NCBI GenBank assembly: GCA_016721015.1
Contig: JADKJL010000001.1
Span: 1,087,961 to 1,151,960 of the forward strand
DNA from: Lysobacterales bacterium
GTDB taxonomy: Bacteria; Pseudomonadota; Gammaproteobacteria; Xanthomonadales; Rhodanobacteraceae
Length of the DNA: 64,000 nucleotides
Direction: 5' to 3'
Shown: positions 55,436 to 64,000 of the stretch, piece after piece
How positions within the stretch are numbered: position 1 is the first letter of the stretch
Layout of the letters: every line of letters starts with the position of its first letter
Notes under the pieces: model-generated
The model's database searches: none
What the model was told of the DNA's origin: nothing
Seen by the model: only the letters and a program-made list of their open reading frames with translations
Translations under genes and position numbers: made by a program

Positions 55436-56229
55436 TCACTGCACGCTGGCGTCGACGTCGCCAAGCAAGGCGGTTGCCTGCTCCGGCGACAACAGGTAGT
55501 CCAATGCAGGCTCGTCGCGTCGGGCGACGGTGGCAGCACCGTTGCGGATGAATTGAAAAACGACCCGCTCGCCATCAGCGAGCTGCAACTCGACGGCGGG
55601 ATTCCCGTCGCTTGGCGATGTGTCGCCACGGACGCTGATCCGATCGGCCAATGCGACATTCCAGGTTTCGATCAATTGCGGCTGCTCGATGCCATCGATC
55701 TTGAGGCTCGCCAGCACTGATCCGCGCGGGACGAGGTGACGATCGAGTTCGCTTGCCGGCGCGGCGATCAGGAACGGGCTGAAACGATCCGGAACCATCG
55801 CGATTTTGTCGCCGACATGCACGTAGCGGTCGCCATTGAATGCGTCGGTCGTGCCGATATCAAAATGCATGGAATCGAGATCAAGGCTTACCAACGCAGG
55901 ATCGAGGCCAATCTTTCTGCATTCAGGCTGGCGAACGCGCGTCGACTGCGCACCGGTGAGGTCGCGATCGAGAGCAGTCGCGCAACCTGCGCATCGTCTG
56001 CGGGCAGATTGAACGGCTCGCGCATCATCCAGTGACCGTCAATGCGTTCGAAACGGCGCGCCACGCATTGCAGGCAAGCGACGCGCACCTGCCTAATGGT
56101 CGCCGGATCAAGCGCGCTGAGCGGCGGTTCGAATCGCGCGACTTCCCGGTGAACCTGCCAATACACGGCGACGCCGAGCGCGGCGACGACGCCGATCAGA
56201 ATCAGGTTGGTGCGCGTTGCGCGTTTCAT
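55436..56229 (-). CDS. DUF4340-type accessory protein of the ABC operon (frameshift in sequence)
   Basis: A ~264-residue membrane-anchored protein: one N-terminal transmembrane segment (ILIGVVAALGVAVYW), a DUF4340-like periplasmic region and a beta-rich C-terminal half. The two halves lie in different frames. Restoring one A in the AAA run at 55914-55916 gives LNAEKIGLDPALVSLDL, the expected family pattern. The ATG at 56229 shares one base with the preceding stop (TGATG). DUF4340 proteins commonly accompany GldG-type transporters. Confidence 0.75.
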
Positions 56230-57581
56230 CAGCGACGCCGACGCCGACGCCAGATCCACAGGCCGCTGCCGGCGAGGAGGATCGGCAGGCCAAGCTGAAA
56301 TCCGAGGCCGATAATGTTTTGAGAGGTTTGAGATAGGTCGACGTTTCGGTCTTCCACGACAGGTTCGGGAACAGTGATCAAAGCATCATCGGCCAGCAGC
56401 CAGTCGAATACGCGCATACCGAAATGGCGGTTGCCGCCATTGCCGAGATAGCTGTTTGAAATGAAATCCCCATCACCGATGACGACGACCCGTTGATCCC
56501 TTGTGCCCGGACGCGGCGACAATCGCGTCATCGCGAAACCGAAATCAAGCGGGCCGGAAATTTCGCCATTGGCGCCGTCGTAGCGCACGTCACCGGCCGC
56601 TTCGCCCGCTTTGGGAATATGCCCGGTTTCATTCCACGACTGCGCCGAACTTTTCAGGATGGGTTTGAAATCCCACTGTGGCAGTGCGAGCTGGGCCAGG
56701 GCAACCGGTTGCGGAAACATGGTGCCGAGATCGAAATCCTTGGTGATCGCGTGAGGTGGATAGCGATTGACGGCGACGAAGCTGGGATCCTCGATGCCGT
56801 AAGCCTGGCTCGCGCCATCGACGATCACGCCGGGCAGGACATGAATCGACAAGATTTCAGCGAGCGCATCAAGGCCGATGTCTTCACCGGCGTCAAGCAG
56901 CCAGAGCAGGTTTCCGCCGCGTTCGACATAATCGACAATCGCCATCGCTGCCGATCCGCTCAGCGCGACACGCGGATTGGCGATGACAAGCAGGTCGACG
57001 TTGTCCGGAACCTTTCCAGTTGCAGCAAGGGCGAGGTTGAGGCTGTGGATGCCACGCTGCTTTAGCGTTGCGCCAAACTGGCCGAGATCGGCATTGGCAA
57101 CGCCATCGGGTTTGCGCTCACCTTCGCCTTCGAGAAACGCAACCAGGCGTTCGCCGCTCCGCGACAGGCGCAGCAGGGCACTGCTCAACTCCGCTTCGCT
57201 CAATACCTTGAGCCGTTCACTGTGCCCGTTGTAACTCAGTTCGAGCTCGCCATCGATCTGCACGCCGGTATCACGCATCGCGTCGGGATCGGCATCGGGA
57301 TCGACGAAGCTCAGCTGCAGATCAGATTTGACCCGTTCATAGCGGGCGACAAAATCGCTGATCGACTTGCGCAGGTTTCCCTGAGGACGAGCATAGGAAA
57401 CGATTTCGATCGGGCCTTGCATCGATTCAAGTAATTTCGCCGACGGCTCGCTCAGGCTCGCGCGCTGGGTGTGGCTGACGTCATGGACGAAGCCGTATCG
57501 CGTGCTCAAGAAACCAATCAGCATCGCGACGGCGATCAGCAATACGACATGGACGACGTTGTTCAGGCGTTCGTTCATCAC
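56229..57581 (-). CDS. GldG-family ABC transporter auxiliary protein
   Basis: A 450-residue protein with N- and C-terminal transmembrane segments and a large extracytoplasmic region with LLVIANPRVALSGSAAMAIVDYVERGGNLLWLLD, a DUF4350/GldG-type ThuA-like fold. It is the third gene of an ATPase-permease-GldG-DUF4340 operon. In Bacteroidetes GldFG acts in gliding; in Proteobacteria such operons are of unknown substrate. Confidence 0.85.
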   Translation of the reverse strand: MMNERLNNVVHVVLLIAVAMLIGFLSTRYGFVHDVSHTQRASLSEPSAKLLESMQGPIEIVSYARPQGNLRKSISDFVARYERVKSDLQLSFVDPDADPDAMRDTGVQIDGELELSYNGHSERLKVLSEAELSSALLRLSRSGERLVAFLEGEGERKPDGVANADLGQFGATLKQRGIHSLNLALAATGKVPDNVDLLVIANPRVALSGSAAMAIVDYVERGGNLLWLLDAGEDIGLDALAEILSIHVLPGVIVDGASQAYGIEDPSFVAVNRYPPHAITKDFDLGTMFPQPVALAQLALPQWDFKPILKSSAQSWNETGHIPKAGEAAGDVRYDGANGEISGPLDFGFAMTRLSPRPGTRDQRVVVIGDGDFISNSYLGNGGNRHFGMRVFDWLLADDALITVPEPVVEDRNVDLSQTSQNIIGLGFQLGLPILLAGSGLWIWRRRRRR

Positions 57582-58337
57582 TCAGCCTCGCGTGCGCAGG
57601 CTGTCGAGGCGACGCGCCGCAAACAGCAGTGCGAGCATCGTGACAAGCAGGAAATAGACGATATCGACGCTGGCAATCAGGCCGAAGAAAAACGGCTCCA
57701 GATGCGTCGACAGTGACATCCAGTTGATCAGCTCATTGTTGACCCCCTGTAGGCGCGCGCCCATATCGATTAGCGCGAGCAGGCTGCTGATGATCAGTGC
57801 CGCAGCGGCGGCCAGGGCGGGATGCGCTGTCCATGCCGAACAGGCGATGCCGATTGCGGTCAGGCTGGCGGAAAACAGCAGCAGGCCCAGCGTTGCCGCA
57901 GCGAGGCGGCCGAGATCAAGTGTGGTGCCGAACTCAAGCGACAACGGCATGCACACGGCAATCAATACAATCAATGCAACCAGCGCAAATGCACCCAGAA
58001 ATTTTCCGATGACGATGCGCAGGTTGCCGACGCCTGCGGCGAGCAGCAGTGGCAAGGTGTGTGCGCGGCGCTCACCGGCCAGGCTCTGCATCGTTGCCAG
58101 CGGTGCAATCAGCAGTAGCAGTCCCGAAAGGATCCGCAGCACTGGTAATGCGACTGAATCAGATGCACCTCTTGGATCAGCAGCATTGAGTTTTGATGCC
58201 AATTCGAGATAGACCTCGAATAGAAGAAGAAATTGCCAAGCCAATAGGATTGTGACTAGCGCCAGAAGGATCCATGCAAATGGCTGCGCGAACTGGCGCT
58301 TGATGTCGTTGCCGGCGATTAGGCGGATGGTCTTCAT
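57582..58337 (-). CDS. ABC-2 type permease (GldF-like)
   Basis: A 251-residue, six-span permease beginning MKTIRLIAGNDIKRQFAQPF and with LPLLLAAGVGNLRIVIGKFLGA, as in GldF/NosY-type ABC-2 permeases. Its ATG overlaps the ATPase stop (ATGA), and it ends one base before the GldG-like gene. Confidence 0.87.
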   Translation of the reverse strand: MKTIRLIAGNDIKRQFAQPFAWILLALVTILLAWQFLLLFEVYLELASKLNAADPRGASDSVALPVLRILSGLLLLIAPLATMQSLAGERRAHTLPLLLAAGVGNLRIVIGKFLGAFALVALIVLIAVCMPLSLEFGTTLDLGRLAAATLGLLLFSASLTAIGIACSAWTAHPALAAAAALIISSLLALIDMGARLQGVNNELINWMSLSTHLEPFFFGLIASVDIVYFLLVTMLALLFAARRLDSLRTRG

Positions 58338-59272
58338 GCAGCCGCCTCGGTCGTGTCGGGCTGAGTTGCGATGCGTACAAAAATGTCTTCGAGCGCGTTG
58401 CCGTCAGCACGTAGTTCGAGCAGTCCGAAGCTGCAGTCGTTGATGGCCTTGGCGAGATCGCTGGCGCTGCTGCCATCACGAAGTCTGATGCGCCAACACC
58501 TGGCGTCGATGATTTGCGCGCTCGCTACCATGGGCATGTGCAACCATGCGTCCTTGTCGACATCGCCTTCGATTTGCACACGTAGCGCGCTGCCCGCGTC
58601 GATCTCCGAGAGCACAGCGGAATGGCGCAAACGTCCTTGATGCAGGATCGCGACGCGGTCGCAGCAGGCGAGCACGTCCGAAAGCACATGGGTGGAAAGC
58701 ACGACCGCATGATCGACGGCAAGGGTGCGGATCAACTCGCGCAGACGCAAGGCCTGGATCGGATCAAGACCGGAGGCCGGTTCGTCGAGCACGATCAGGG
58801 CCGGCTCGTGGACGATGGCCTGGGCCAGGCCGACGCGCTGGCGAAATCCCTTCGACAACAAGCTGGTCAGGCGGCGGCGCATCTCGCCCAGCTCGCAGCG
58901 TTCGATCACCCGCTCGACCGCAGCGTTGATCGTCGGCCGGGGCAAGCCATGCAGGCGTGCGCAGAAGCCCAGGTATTCCTCGACGTTGAGTTCGCCATAC
59001 AGCGGCGGCTCCTCAGGCAGGTAGCCGATATCTCGACGGGCGCGCTCGGGATTCGCGTACAGATCAAGGCCGCCAAGAGTCACGCTGCCCGAACTGGGCG
59101 CGAGCATGCCCGAGATCATCCGCAACGTGGTCGATTTGCCGGCGCCATTGACGCCGAGCAGGCCGAGCACCTCGCCACGATCGAGAGTCAGGCTCAGGTC
59201 TTCGATGATCGTGCGCCCGGAAAGATTTCGGCTGACGCGATCGATGACTAGTTCAGGGGTGGATTGATTCAT
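58334..59272 (-). CDS. ABC transporter ATPase (GldA/NatA-like)
   Basis: A 312-residue ATPase: Walker A GVNGAGKST, signature LSKGFRQRVGLAQAI, Walker B ALIVLDEPASGLDP and H-loop STHVL. A C-terminal ~90-residue extension (LRVQIEGDVDKDAW..., ALEDIFVRI) is typical of GldA/NosF-type proteins. First gene of the operon; ATG at 59272. Confidence 0.9.
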   Translation of the reverse strand: MNQSTPELVIDRVSRNLSGRTIIEDLSLTLDRGEVLGLLGVNGAGKSTTLRMISGMLAPSSGSVTLGGLDLYANPERARRDIGYLPEEPPLYGELNVEEYLGFCARLHGLPRPTINAAVERVIERCELGEMRRRLTSLLSKGFRQRVGLAQAIVHEPALIVLDEPASGLDPIQALRLRELIRTLAVDHAVVLSTHVLSDVLACCDRVAILHQGRLRHSAVLSEIDAGSALRVQIEGDVDKDAWLHMPMVASAQIIDARCWRIRLRDGSSASDLAKAINDCSFGLLELRADGNALEDIFVRIATQPDTTEAAA

Positions 59273-59645
59273 GCCGCGGGGATTGTTCTTCCTATGGAGA
59301 AGAAGGGCAGCAGGATCCGCTTCCCGTCTTTTCGGCTGGCGCGGTCGCCTGGTCTCGTGCCGCGGTTTTCGTGCGCGCCCGGCTAGGCGCAAGGTCAGAT
59401 TTCGTGGGGCGTGCGGTCGCGTGGCGCTTGGGGCGATGCGGGCGCCGAGTGGCGTAAAATCAACAAAAGCGGGAGGGGCCCGCGGCTCGCTCTTGAAGTA
59501 TTCGACTGCGGATGATTCTCAGGCAACAAAAAACCCGCCGAAGGGCGGGCTTTTTGTTGAAGCAAAGCAAGATCAAAAGCTGCGCCTCGGCTTTCACCGG
59601 GGGAAGCATTGCGCAAGCCACGCGCGGAGCGCGCGGGCCAATGCT
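59273..59645. other. Intergenic region between ABC operon and rpmG
   Basis: 373 bp without a gene. It holds the rpmBG terminator (59524-59554) and, overlapping the rpmG stop, a long hairpin whose outer arms are GAAGCATTG (59603-59611) and CAATGCTTC (59639-59647). The ABC operon promoter must lie left of 59524, but I see no clear hexamers. Confidence 0.55.
59524..59554 (-). terminator. Rho-independent terminator of the rpmB-rpmG operon
   Basis: Minus strand: CAACAAAAAGCCCGCC - CTTC - GGCGGGTTTTTTGTTG; stem with A- and T-tracts, so it may also act on the plus strand. Confidence 0.9.
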
Positions 59646-59811
59646 TCACTTGATCTTCGCTTCCTTTGTAGGCCACATGCTTGCGCACGACGGGATCATA
59701 TTTCCGGATCTCCATCTTCTCGGGCGTGTTTTTCTTGTTCTTGTCGGTGGTGTAGAAATGGCCGGTGCCGGCGGAGGACACGAGGCGGATCTTGTCGCGT
59801 TTGGATGCCAT
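59646..59811 (-). CDS. rpmG: 50S ribosomal protein L33 (frameshift in sequence)
   Basis: Bacterial L33: MASKRDKIRLVSSAGTGHFY, then NTPEKMEIRKYDPVVRKHVAYK, followed by a break. Removing one A from the AAA run at 59665-59667 restores the normal end EAKIK and a stop at 59646, giving the standard 54 residues. As written the frame would run ~100 residues further into unrelated sequence. Second gene after rpmB. Confidence 0.92.
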
Positions 59812-59824
59812 GATTGAATACTCC

Positions 59825-60061
59825 TCAGATCTTCTCGCCGCGCGCACGCAGCTCGGCAATGACTACTTCGATACCGCGCTTGTCGATTGTGCGCAGACCA
59901 TGGCTCGATACCTTGAGCTTGATCCAGCGATTCTCACCGGCGACCCAGAAACGGCGTTCGTGAAGGTTCGGCAGCCAGCGGCGGCGGGTCTTGTTGTTGG
60001 CGTGTGAAACGTTGTTGCCGGATTGAAAACTCTTTCCGGTGACTTGGCATACATTGGACAT
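59825..60061 (-). CDS. rpmB: 50S ribosomal protein L28
   Basis: A 78-residue protein: MSNVCQVTGKSFQSGNNVSH, NNKTRRRWLPNLHERRFWV and LRTIDKRGIEVVIAELRARG, full length for L28. It lies 13 bp before rpmG, the usual rpmBG order. A strong promoter is predicted ~170 bp upstream, leaving a ~160-nt leader. Confidence 0.97.
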   Translation of the reverse strand: MSNVCQVTGKSFQSGNNVSHANNKTRRRWLPNLHERRFWVAGENRWIKLKVSSHGLRTIDKRGIEVVIAELRARGEKI

Positions 60062-60226
60062 GCGAACCTCGTCATTGTCGGTTACCGCTCTTGGCCAGGA
60101 CGGAAGCGGCCCAGCGGCGACAGTGCGCCACACGATGCTGGGGGTGCCTCGGCAAACGACAGAAGGTCGTGTACCGGAATCTGCCATCCCGGAGAACCGG
60201 GCATGAAAGGCCGAAGCGAGCCGCGC

Positions 60227-60255
60227 TGTATAGCCGGTTCGGGATGTTCTGGCAA
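60227..60255 (-). promoter_or_regulatory. Sigma-70 promoter of rpmBG
   Basis: Minus strand: TTGCCA, 17 bases, TATACA; predicted start ~60220. The ~160-nt leader to the rpmB ATG contains several small hairpins (for example CCCGG-TTCT-CCGGG). Confidence 0.7.
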
Positions 60256-60275
60256 GCCAGTGGGCAAGCGCGCCC

Positions 60276-60992
60276 TCAGATTTCCTCGATCGCGGTGCGC
60301 TTCGAGCGACGAATCAGCCAGGCCACGCCGCGTAGATCGGCGATGCCGACCAGGGCACGGTTGAGGTTGTTGTACTTGGAAACGCCGGTGCCGCGGGCGC
60401 GATGGTTGACCGGTACGCTCCTGACCTGCCAGCCGGCCCGCTGCATCAGCGCTGGCAGATAGCGGTGCATGTGGTCGAAATAGGGCAGGTCGAGAAAGGC
60501 CTCGCGCTCGAACAGCTTGATGCCGCAGCCGGTATCCGGCGTTTGATCGCGCAGCAGGCGGCTGCGGATCGCGTTGGCCAGCTTTGAGGCCAGGCGCTTG
60601 CTGCCGGTGTCCTTGCGCTCGACGCGCCAGCCGGCAAACAGCTTGATCTGCGCGGGCGATCCGTCACGCATCGCGAGCAGCTTCGGGATGTCGGCCGGAT
60701 CATTCTGGCCATCGCCATCCAGCGTCGCGATCCACTTGCCGCGCGCGGCCTTGATGCCATTGCGCACGGCCGTGCTCTGGCCGCTTTGCGATGCATGGCG
60801 AATCACTCGCAATTCGGGGTTGCCGGTCTTGGCTGCGCTGAGTACCGCAAGGGTATCGTCGTTGCTGCTGTCATCGACGTAGACGATTTCGAAATCGAGC
60901 AGGCCACGCAAGGCTGCCGTGATCTCGTTGATCAGCGGCAAGACATTGTCGCGCTCATTGAACACCGGCACGACGACGGAAAGCTGGGTCAT
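60276..60992 (-). CDS. GT2 family glycosyltransferase (dolichol-phosphate mannosyltransferase-like)
   Basis: A 238-residue GT-A enzyme: LSVVVPVFNERDNVLPLINEI, VDDSSNDDTLAVL, the DXD-like LDGDGQNDPADIP and late DTGCGIKLFEREAFLDLP with HRYLPALMQRAGW. It has no C-terminal membrane spans, so it is of the DPM1/polyprenyl-phosphate sugar synthase type. Such an enzyme could supply the donor for a PMT-like transferase such as the one at 5213-6592. Confidence 0.88.
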   Translation of the reverse strand: MTQLSVVVPVFNERDNVLPLINEITAALRGLLDFEIVYVDDSSNDDTLAVLSAAKTGNPELRVIRHASQSGQSTAVRNGIKAARGKWIATLDGDGQNDPADIPKLLAMRDGSPAQIKLFAGWRVERKDTGSKRLASKLANAIRSRLLRDQTPDTGCGIKLFEREAFLDLPYFDHMHRYLPALMQRAGWQVRSVPVNHRARGTGVSKYNNLNRALVGIADLRGVAWLIRRSKRTAIEEI

Positions 60993-61290
60993 GGCCCGGA
61001 TCCCTGTGATGGGTAGGTCGACAACCCATGCGATTGCCGATCAAGCGCGCAATTATCGCCGATCTCTTCGTTCGCCCAAATCAAACAGGTGAGGTGTCGC
61101 CACAGTCGCGGACTGTTCGGCAATTTCCAGAACGCTCGCCTGTAAACCCCTGGCTTGTGGAAGGGTTCTCACGAACTGAAACGTCAGGCACTCGCGGGCC
61201 TCTTCAGGGGCGAGGCTTTTCGTTGGTTTGCAGAATGAAGCCTCGCCCTGGAGAGGTTCCTGCAAAGCCACGACAAAAGCCGCCGCAACT
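60993..61290. other. Intergenic region upstream of GT2 gene and downstream of parB
   Basis: 298 bp without a supported gene. It contains a hairpin GGGCGAGGCTT (61208-61218) with AAGCCTCGCCC (61238-61248), a likely parB 3' hairpin without a T-run. No parS-like 16-mer palindrome is seen. Confidence 0.5.
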
Positions 61291-62173
61291 TCAGCGGATT
61301 CTGCCGAGGATGCCGTCGAGTTCATCAAGGCTGTGATAGCTGATGACGAGCTTGCCGCGTCCGCCACGCCCGTGATTGATGGCGACGCGCGCGCCAAGCT
61401 TTTCAGCGAGCTCGGATTCCAGCGCCACGATATCGGCATCGCGCTTTGCCTTGGGCGGTTTGCCCCTGGGCAGGTCGCTGGCGTTGCGCACGGCCGCTTC
61501 GAGCTCGCGCACGCTCCAGTCGTTGTCGATGGCCTTGCGCGCCAGCGCGATGGCGCGCGCTTCGGCCAGCGGCAACAGGGCGCGCGCGTGGCCCATCTCG
61601 AGCGTGCCCTGGTCGAGCAGTTCGCGAATCTGATCCGGCAGGTCGAGCAGGCGCAGCAGGTTCGATACGGCGGCGCGCGAGCGACCAACGGCATCGGCAG
61701 CCTGCTGGTGGGTCAACTTGAATTCGGCGATCAGGCGGGCCAGTGACTGTGCTTCCTCAAGCGGGGACAGATCCTCGCGCTGGATGTTTTCGATCAACGC
61801 GATCGCGATCGCGGCACGATCATCGATGTCGCGAACCAGGGCCGGAATCTCGCTCAAGCCGGGCCATCTGGCCGGCTCGCCAGCGACGCTCACCGGCAAT
61901 CAGTTCGAAGCGGCCGCCGGCAATGCTGCGCACGATGATCGGCTCGATCACGCCCTGCACCTTGATCGAGTCGGCCAGTTCCTGCAGCAGGTCTTCATCG
62001 AAACGCCGGCGCGGCTGGTATTTGCCGGCCCTGATCGAGGCCGATCGCCAGAGCAAACGCAATTCGCCGTGTGCGCCTGATCCGGACGCTGCCGATTCGC
62101 CGGCGTCGTCATTGCCGCCGAGCAGGGCATCGAGCCCGCGTCCGAGGCCAAGTCCGCGTTTCTTTGCTGCCAT
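61291..62173 (-). CDS. parB: Chromosome partitioning protein ParB (frameshift in sequence)
   Basis: A ~293-residue ParB/Spo0J CTPase and parS-binding protein. It starts MAAKKRGLGLGRGLDALLG at 62173 and has the ParB-N GERRWRAGQMA box. It then changes frame at the run of three at 61861-61863; removing one base gives GLSEIPALVRDIDDRAAIAIAL, IENIQREDLSPLEEA and the HTH LTHQQAADAVGRSRAAVSNLL. C-terminal dimer domain intact. Confidence 0.92.
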
Positions 62174-62209
62174 TGCGTTTTCCTGGGTTGGTCTGAGGTG
62201 GCGGCCGGT

Positions 62210-63017
62210 TCACCGGTTTGCGATTGGGCGCAGGCGGTGGTTGCCGCAGCGGGTGGCGTGCGTTCGCGGCGCAGCATTTCGCCAGCCAGGCCGAGATAGG
62301 CGATGGCGCCGCGTGATTCGCGATCATAGAGATTGATCGGCTTGCCGTGACTGGGCGCTTCGGCGAGGCGGATGTTGCGCGGAATGATCGAACGCAGCAG
62401 CTTGTCGCCGAAATGCTGTGCAACTGCGCCGAAACATCGTTGCTGAGGTTGTTGCGCACGTCATACATCGTGCGCAGCAGCCCTTCGATCTCCAGGCCGG
62501 GATTCAAGCGCTTGCGCACCGCCTTGATCGTGTCGATCAGGCTCGACAGACCTTCCAGGGCGAAGTATTCGCACTGCATCGGAATCAGCACGCCATGCGC
62601 CGCGGTCAACGCGTTGAGGGTAAGCAGGTGCAGGGATGGCGGGCAATCGATGAGGATCGTGTGGTAACGGTCGCCGAGCTTGTCGAGCTGCTCCTTGCGA
62701 CGGTGTTCGCGGGCCAGCGCGTCCATCAGCTTGATCTCGGCCGCAGTCAGGTCGCCGCTGCCGGGCAGCAGGTCGAAGCCGCCTTCGGTCTTGACGATGG
62801 CATCGTCGATCGCTGCTTCCTCCAGCAGCACGTCGCAACCGTTCGGCTTCGCCGCGCGCTTGTCGATGCCCGAGGCCATCGTCGCGTTGCCCTGCGGGTC
62901 GAGGTCGACCAGCAATACCCGCCGCCGGGTTTCCGCCAGTGCGGCAGCAAGGTTCACCGACGTGGTGGTCTTGCCGACTCCGCCCTTCTGGTTGGCCACG
63001 GCAATGATGCGTGTCAT
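62210..63017 (-). CDS. parA: Chromosome partitioning ATPase ParA (indels in sequence)
   Basis: A ~269-residue MinD/ParA-type ATPase: deviant Walker A ANQKGGVGKTTTSVNLA, VDLDPQGNATMASG, IDCPPSLHLLTLNAL. The frame breaks near 62418-62424; adding one base restores QHFGDKLLRSIIPRNIRLAEAP and the rest. No stop occurs in that frame before parB, so a second indel at ~62215-62290 is likely, with TGA at 62210-62212 as the probable true stop. It lies between rsmG and parB. Confidence 0.9.
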
Positions 63018-63044
63018 GGAAGCATCCGTCCTGCGTCGGCGCGA

Positions 63045-63670
63045 TCACTGCGTCGATGATGACCAGGTGCCGTTCGGCATCGAGGCCGGGCACATCGATT
63101 CGATGCACCGCCTCGATCTTGAATCCGGGGGGCAGATTATCCAGCTCATCCTGCGGGAATCGCCCCTTCAGCGCCAGCCAACGCCCCTCGGCAGCCAGCA
63201 GATGGCCGCCCCAGGCCAGCATGTCAGCCAGTGTCGCGAATGCGCGGGCGGTGATGCAATCGAATTCGCCATTGACGGCCTCGACCCGGCATTCGTCGAC
63301 GCGAACTGCTCAGAGTTCAGGTGGCGCACGGCCTCGCGCAGGAAACGCGCCTTCTTGCCGTTCGAGTCGACCAGGTGAACCTGAAGCTCGGGGCTGGCCA
63401 AGGCCAATGGAATGCCGGGAAGCCCGGCACCCCTGCCGAGGTCGGCCAACGTGTTGCCGGTCACGTAGGCCACATGGCCAAAGAATCGAGCAGATGGCGG
63501 GTAACCATTTCGCCCGCATCGCGCACCGCGGTCAGGTTGTAGGCGGCATTCCAGCGCAGCAGCAGATCGACATAATCGAGTTGCTGCTCGATGGTTGGAT
63601 CATCAAGTTCAAGCTTCAGCGTCGTCAGTCCCGCACGAAGCCGCTGCCTCAGCGCTTCGCGGTTGGACAT
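63045..63670 (-). CDS. rsmG: 16S rRNA (guanine-527-N7)-methyltransferase RsmG (indels in sequence)
   Basis: The gene reads in pieces: MSNREALRQRLRAGL...TRHLLDSLA, then HVAYVTGNTLADLGRGAGLPGIPLAL with the SAM loop, then VRVDECRVEAVNGEFDCITARAFATLADML, ending near ERHLVIIDA. Single-base losses at ~63476 and ~63306 and one gain near 63050 restore a ~208-residue RsmG with a stop at 63045. GAGLPGIPLA and ITARAFA are family signatures. Heads rsmG-parA-parB. Confidence 0.88.
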
Positions 63671-63739
63671 GAGTCGCTCGGAATCGAAAGGGGCGCCAGT
63701 ATCGCGGCGTGCGCAGGCAAAATCCAGCCAGGCGGGACT

Positions 63740-64000
63740 TCAGGCGGCCCCGCGCAAGTCGATGCGAGTGACCAGCAGGCCGCGTTCGCGGACTTCCGCA
63801 TTGAGGCTCTGCTTGAGCCAGAGGCGGCGTTCGAGCGGATCGGACGGGGAATCGCATCGCTGGCCAGCAAGATCGGCAGCGCGTTCACGCAACAGGCTGT
63901 CGACGGACTCGATCACGTGATCCGCGCGTTGCGGATCGAGCACCTGGAAATACCGAGGCCTGGCAATCCTCACCCGACCCGAGGGCGGCACGGACGTCAA
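63740..64000 (-). CDS. Partial protein at window edge, possible SPFH/band-7-like C terminus
   Basis: At least 86 residues, open at the right edge; the TTG at 64000 need not be the true start. Segments YFQVLDPQRADHVIESVDSLL and LKQSLNAEVRERGLLVTRIDL resemble the end of an SPFH/stomatin-like domain, but the match is weak. It ends 70 bp before rsmG. Given the indels in neighbouring genes, its frame may also be unreliable. Confidence 0.35.
   Translation of the reverse strand: MTSVPPSGRVRIARPRYFQVLDPQRADHVIESVDSLLRERAADLAGQRCDSPSDPLERRLWLKQSLNAEVRERGLLVTRIDLRGAA

Noticed and set aside
59395..59811. L33 with a ~100-residue C-terminal extension
   Set aside because: One extra A explains it: the normal EAKIK end and stop follow at once in the next frame, and the extension runs through the operon terminator.
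61291..63670. parS sites near parAB
   Set aside because: I looked for GTTTCACGTGAAAC-like palindromes in the intergenic DNA and saw none.
1..64000. tRNA, rRNA, CRISPR, prophage or insertion sequence
   Set aside because: No tRNA TPsiC-like GTTCGAATCC arm in a cloverleaf context, no regularly spaced repeats and no transposase or integrase motifs were found.

Overview
The window looks like a chromosomal segment of a GC-rich gammaproteobacterium, most likely from the Xanthomonadales/Lysobacterales. This is inferred from gene content: PepSY-phoP-phoQ, an Oar-like TonB receptor, long PlsB, TatABC, separate glyQ and glyS, rsmG-parA-parB and CtlX-like/Tag neighbours. I see no phage, insertion sequence, CRISPR array, rRNA or tRNA. 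Most genes are housekeeping.

Layout. 0-12.2 kb is a surface-glycan locus. A minus-strand operon encodes a PMT-type membrane glycosyltransferase, a Wzm/Wzt-type ABC exporter, a small unknown protein and a three-module GT2 + GT-B + sulfotransferase protein. A plus-strand operon encodes a transglutaminase-like exported protein, a DUF4214-methyltransferase and two GT4 enzymes. 12.2-14.6 kb holds PhoQ, PhoP and a PepSY protein. 14.7-20.7 kb holds a CtlX-like hydrolase, tag, a PLP-dependent dehydratase, pepN and a lipoprotein. 20.9-21.65 kb carries two minus-strand sigma-54 promoters in tandem, one driving a 64-residue protein and one driving an apparent structured small RNA of about 257 nt. 21.8-31.4 kb holds mnmG, tex, a YbaY-like lipoprotein, an FHA-GGDEF cyclase, glyS and glyQ. 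31.5-37.1 kb holds a GspE/PilB ATPase, a 72-residue protein, tatABC, a SYLF protein and an exported propeller-like protein. 37.3-46.9 kb holds hemH, an alpha/beta hydrolase, a YgjP-like metalloprotease, rdgC, ttcA, a DUF465 protein, plsB, a lipoprotein, a candidate C-rich small RNA and a P4-type acid phosphatase. 47-54.4 kb holds an AI-2E-family permease, a TonB receptor, rep and tdk. 54.6-59.3 kb holds mutM and a GldF/GldG-type ABC operon. 59.6-64 kb holds rpmG, rpmB, a GT2 enzyme, parB, parA, rsmG and a partial gene.

Data quality. Left of about 40.4 kb every gene reads open. Right of it nine genes (rdgC, the TonB receptor, rep, tdk, the DUF4340 gene, rpmG, parB, parA, rsmG) carry about 15 small indels, many of them in short homopolymer runs. 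Because these include core genes, I read them as sequencing or assembly errors and annotate each as one gene.

The most promising undescribed element is the sigma-54 pair at 20.9-21.65 kb. Next are the C-rich small RNA at 45.8-45.9 kb and the glycan export locus with its fused glycosyltransferase-sulfotransferase.
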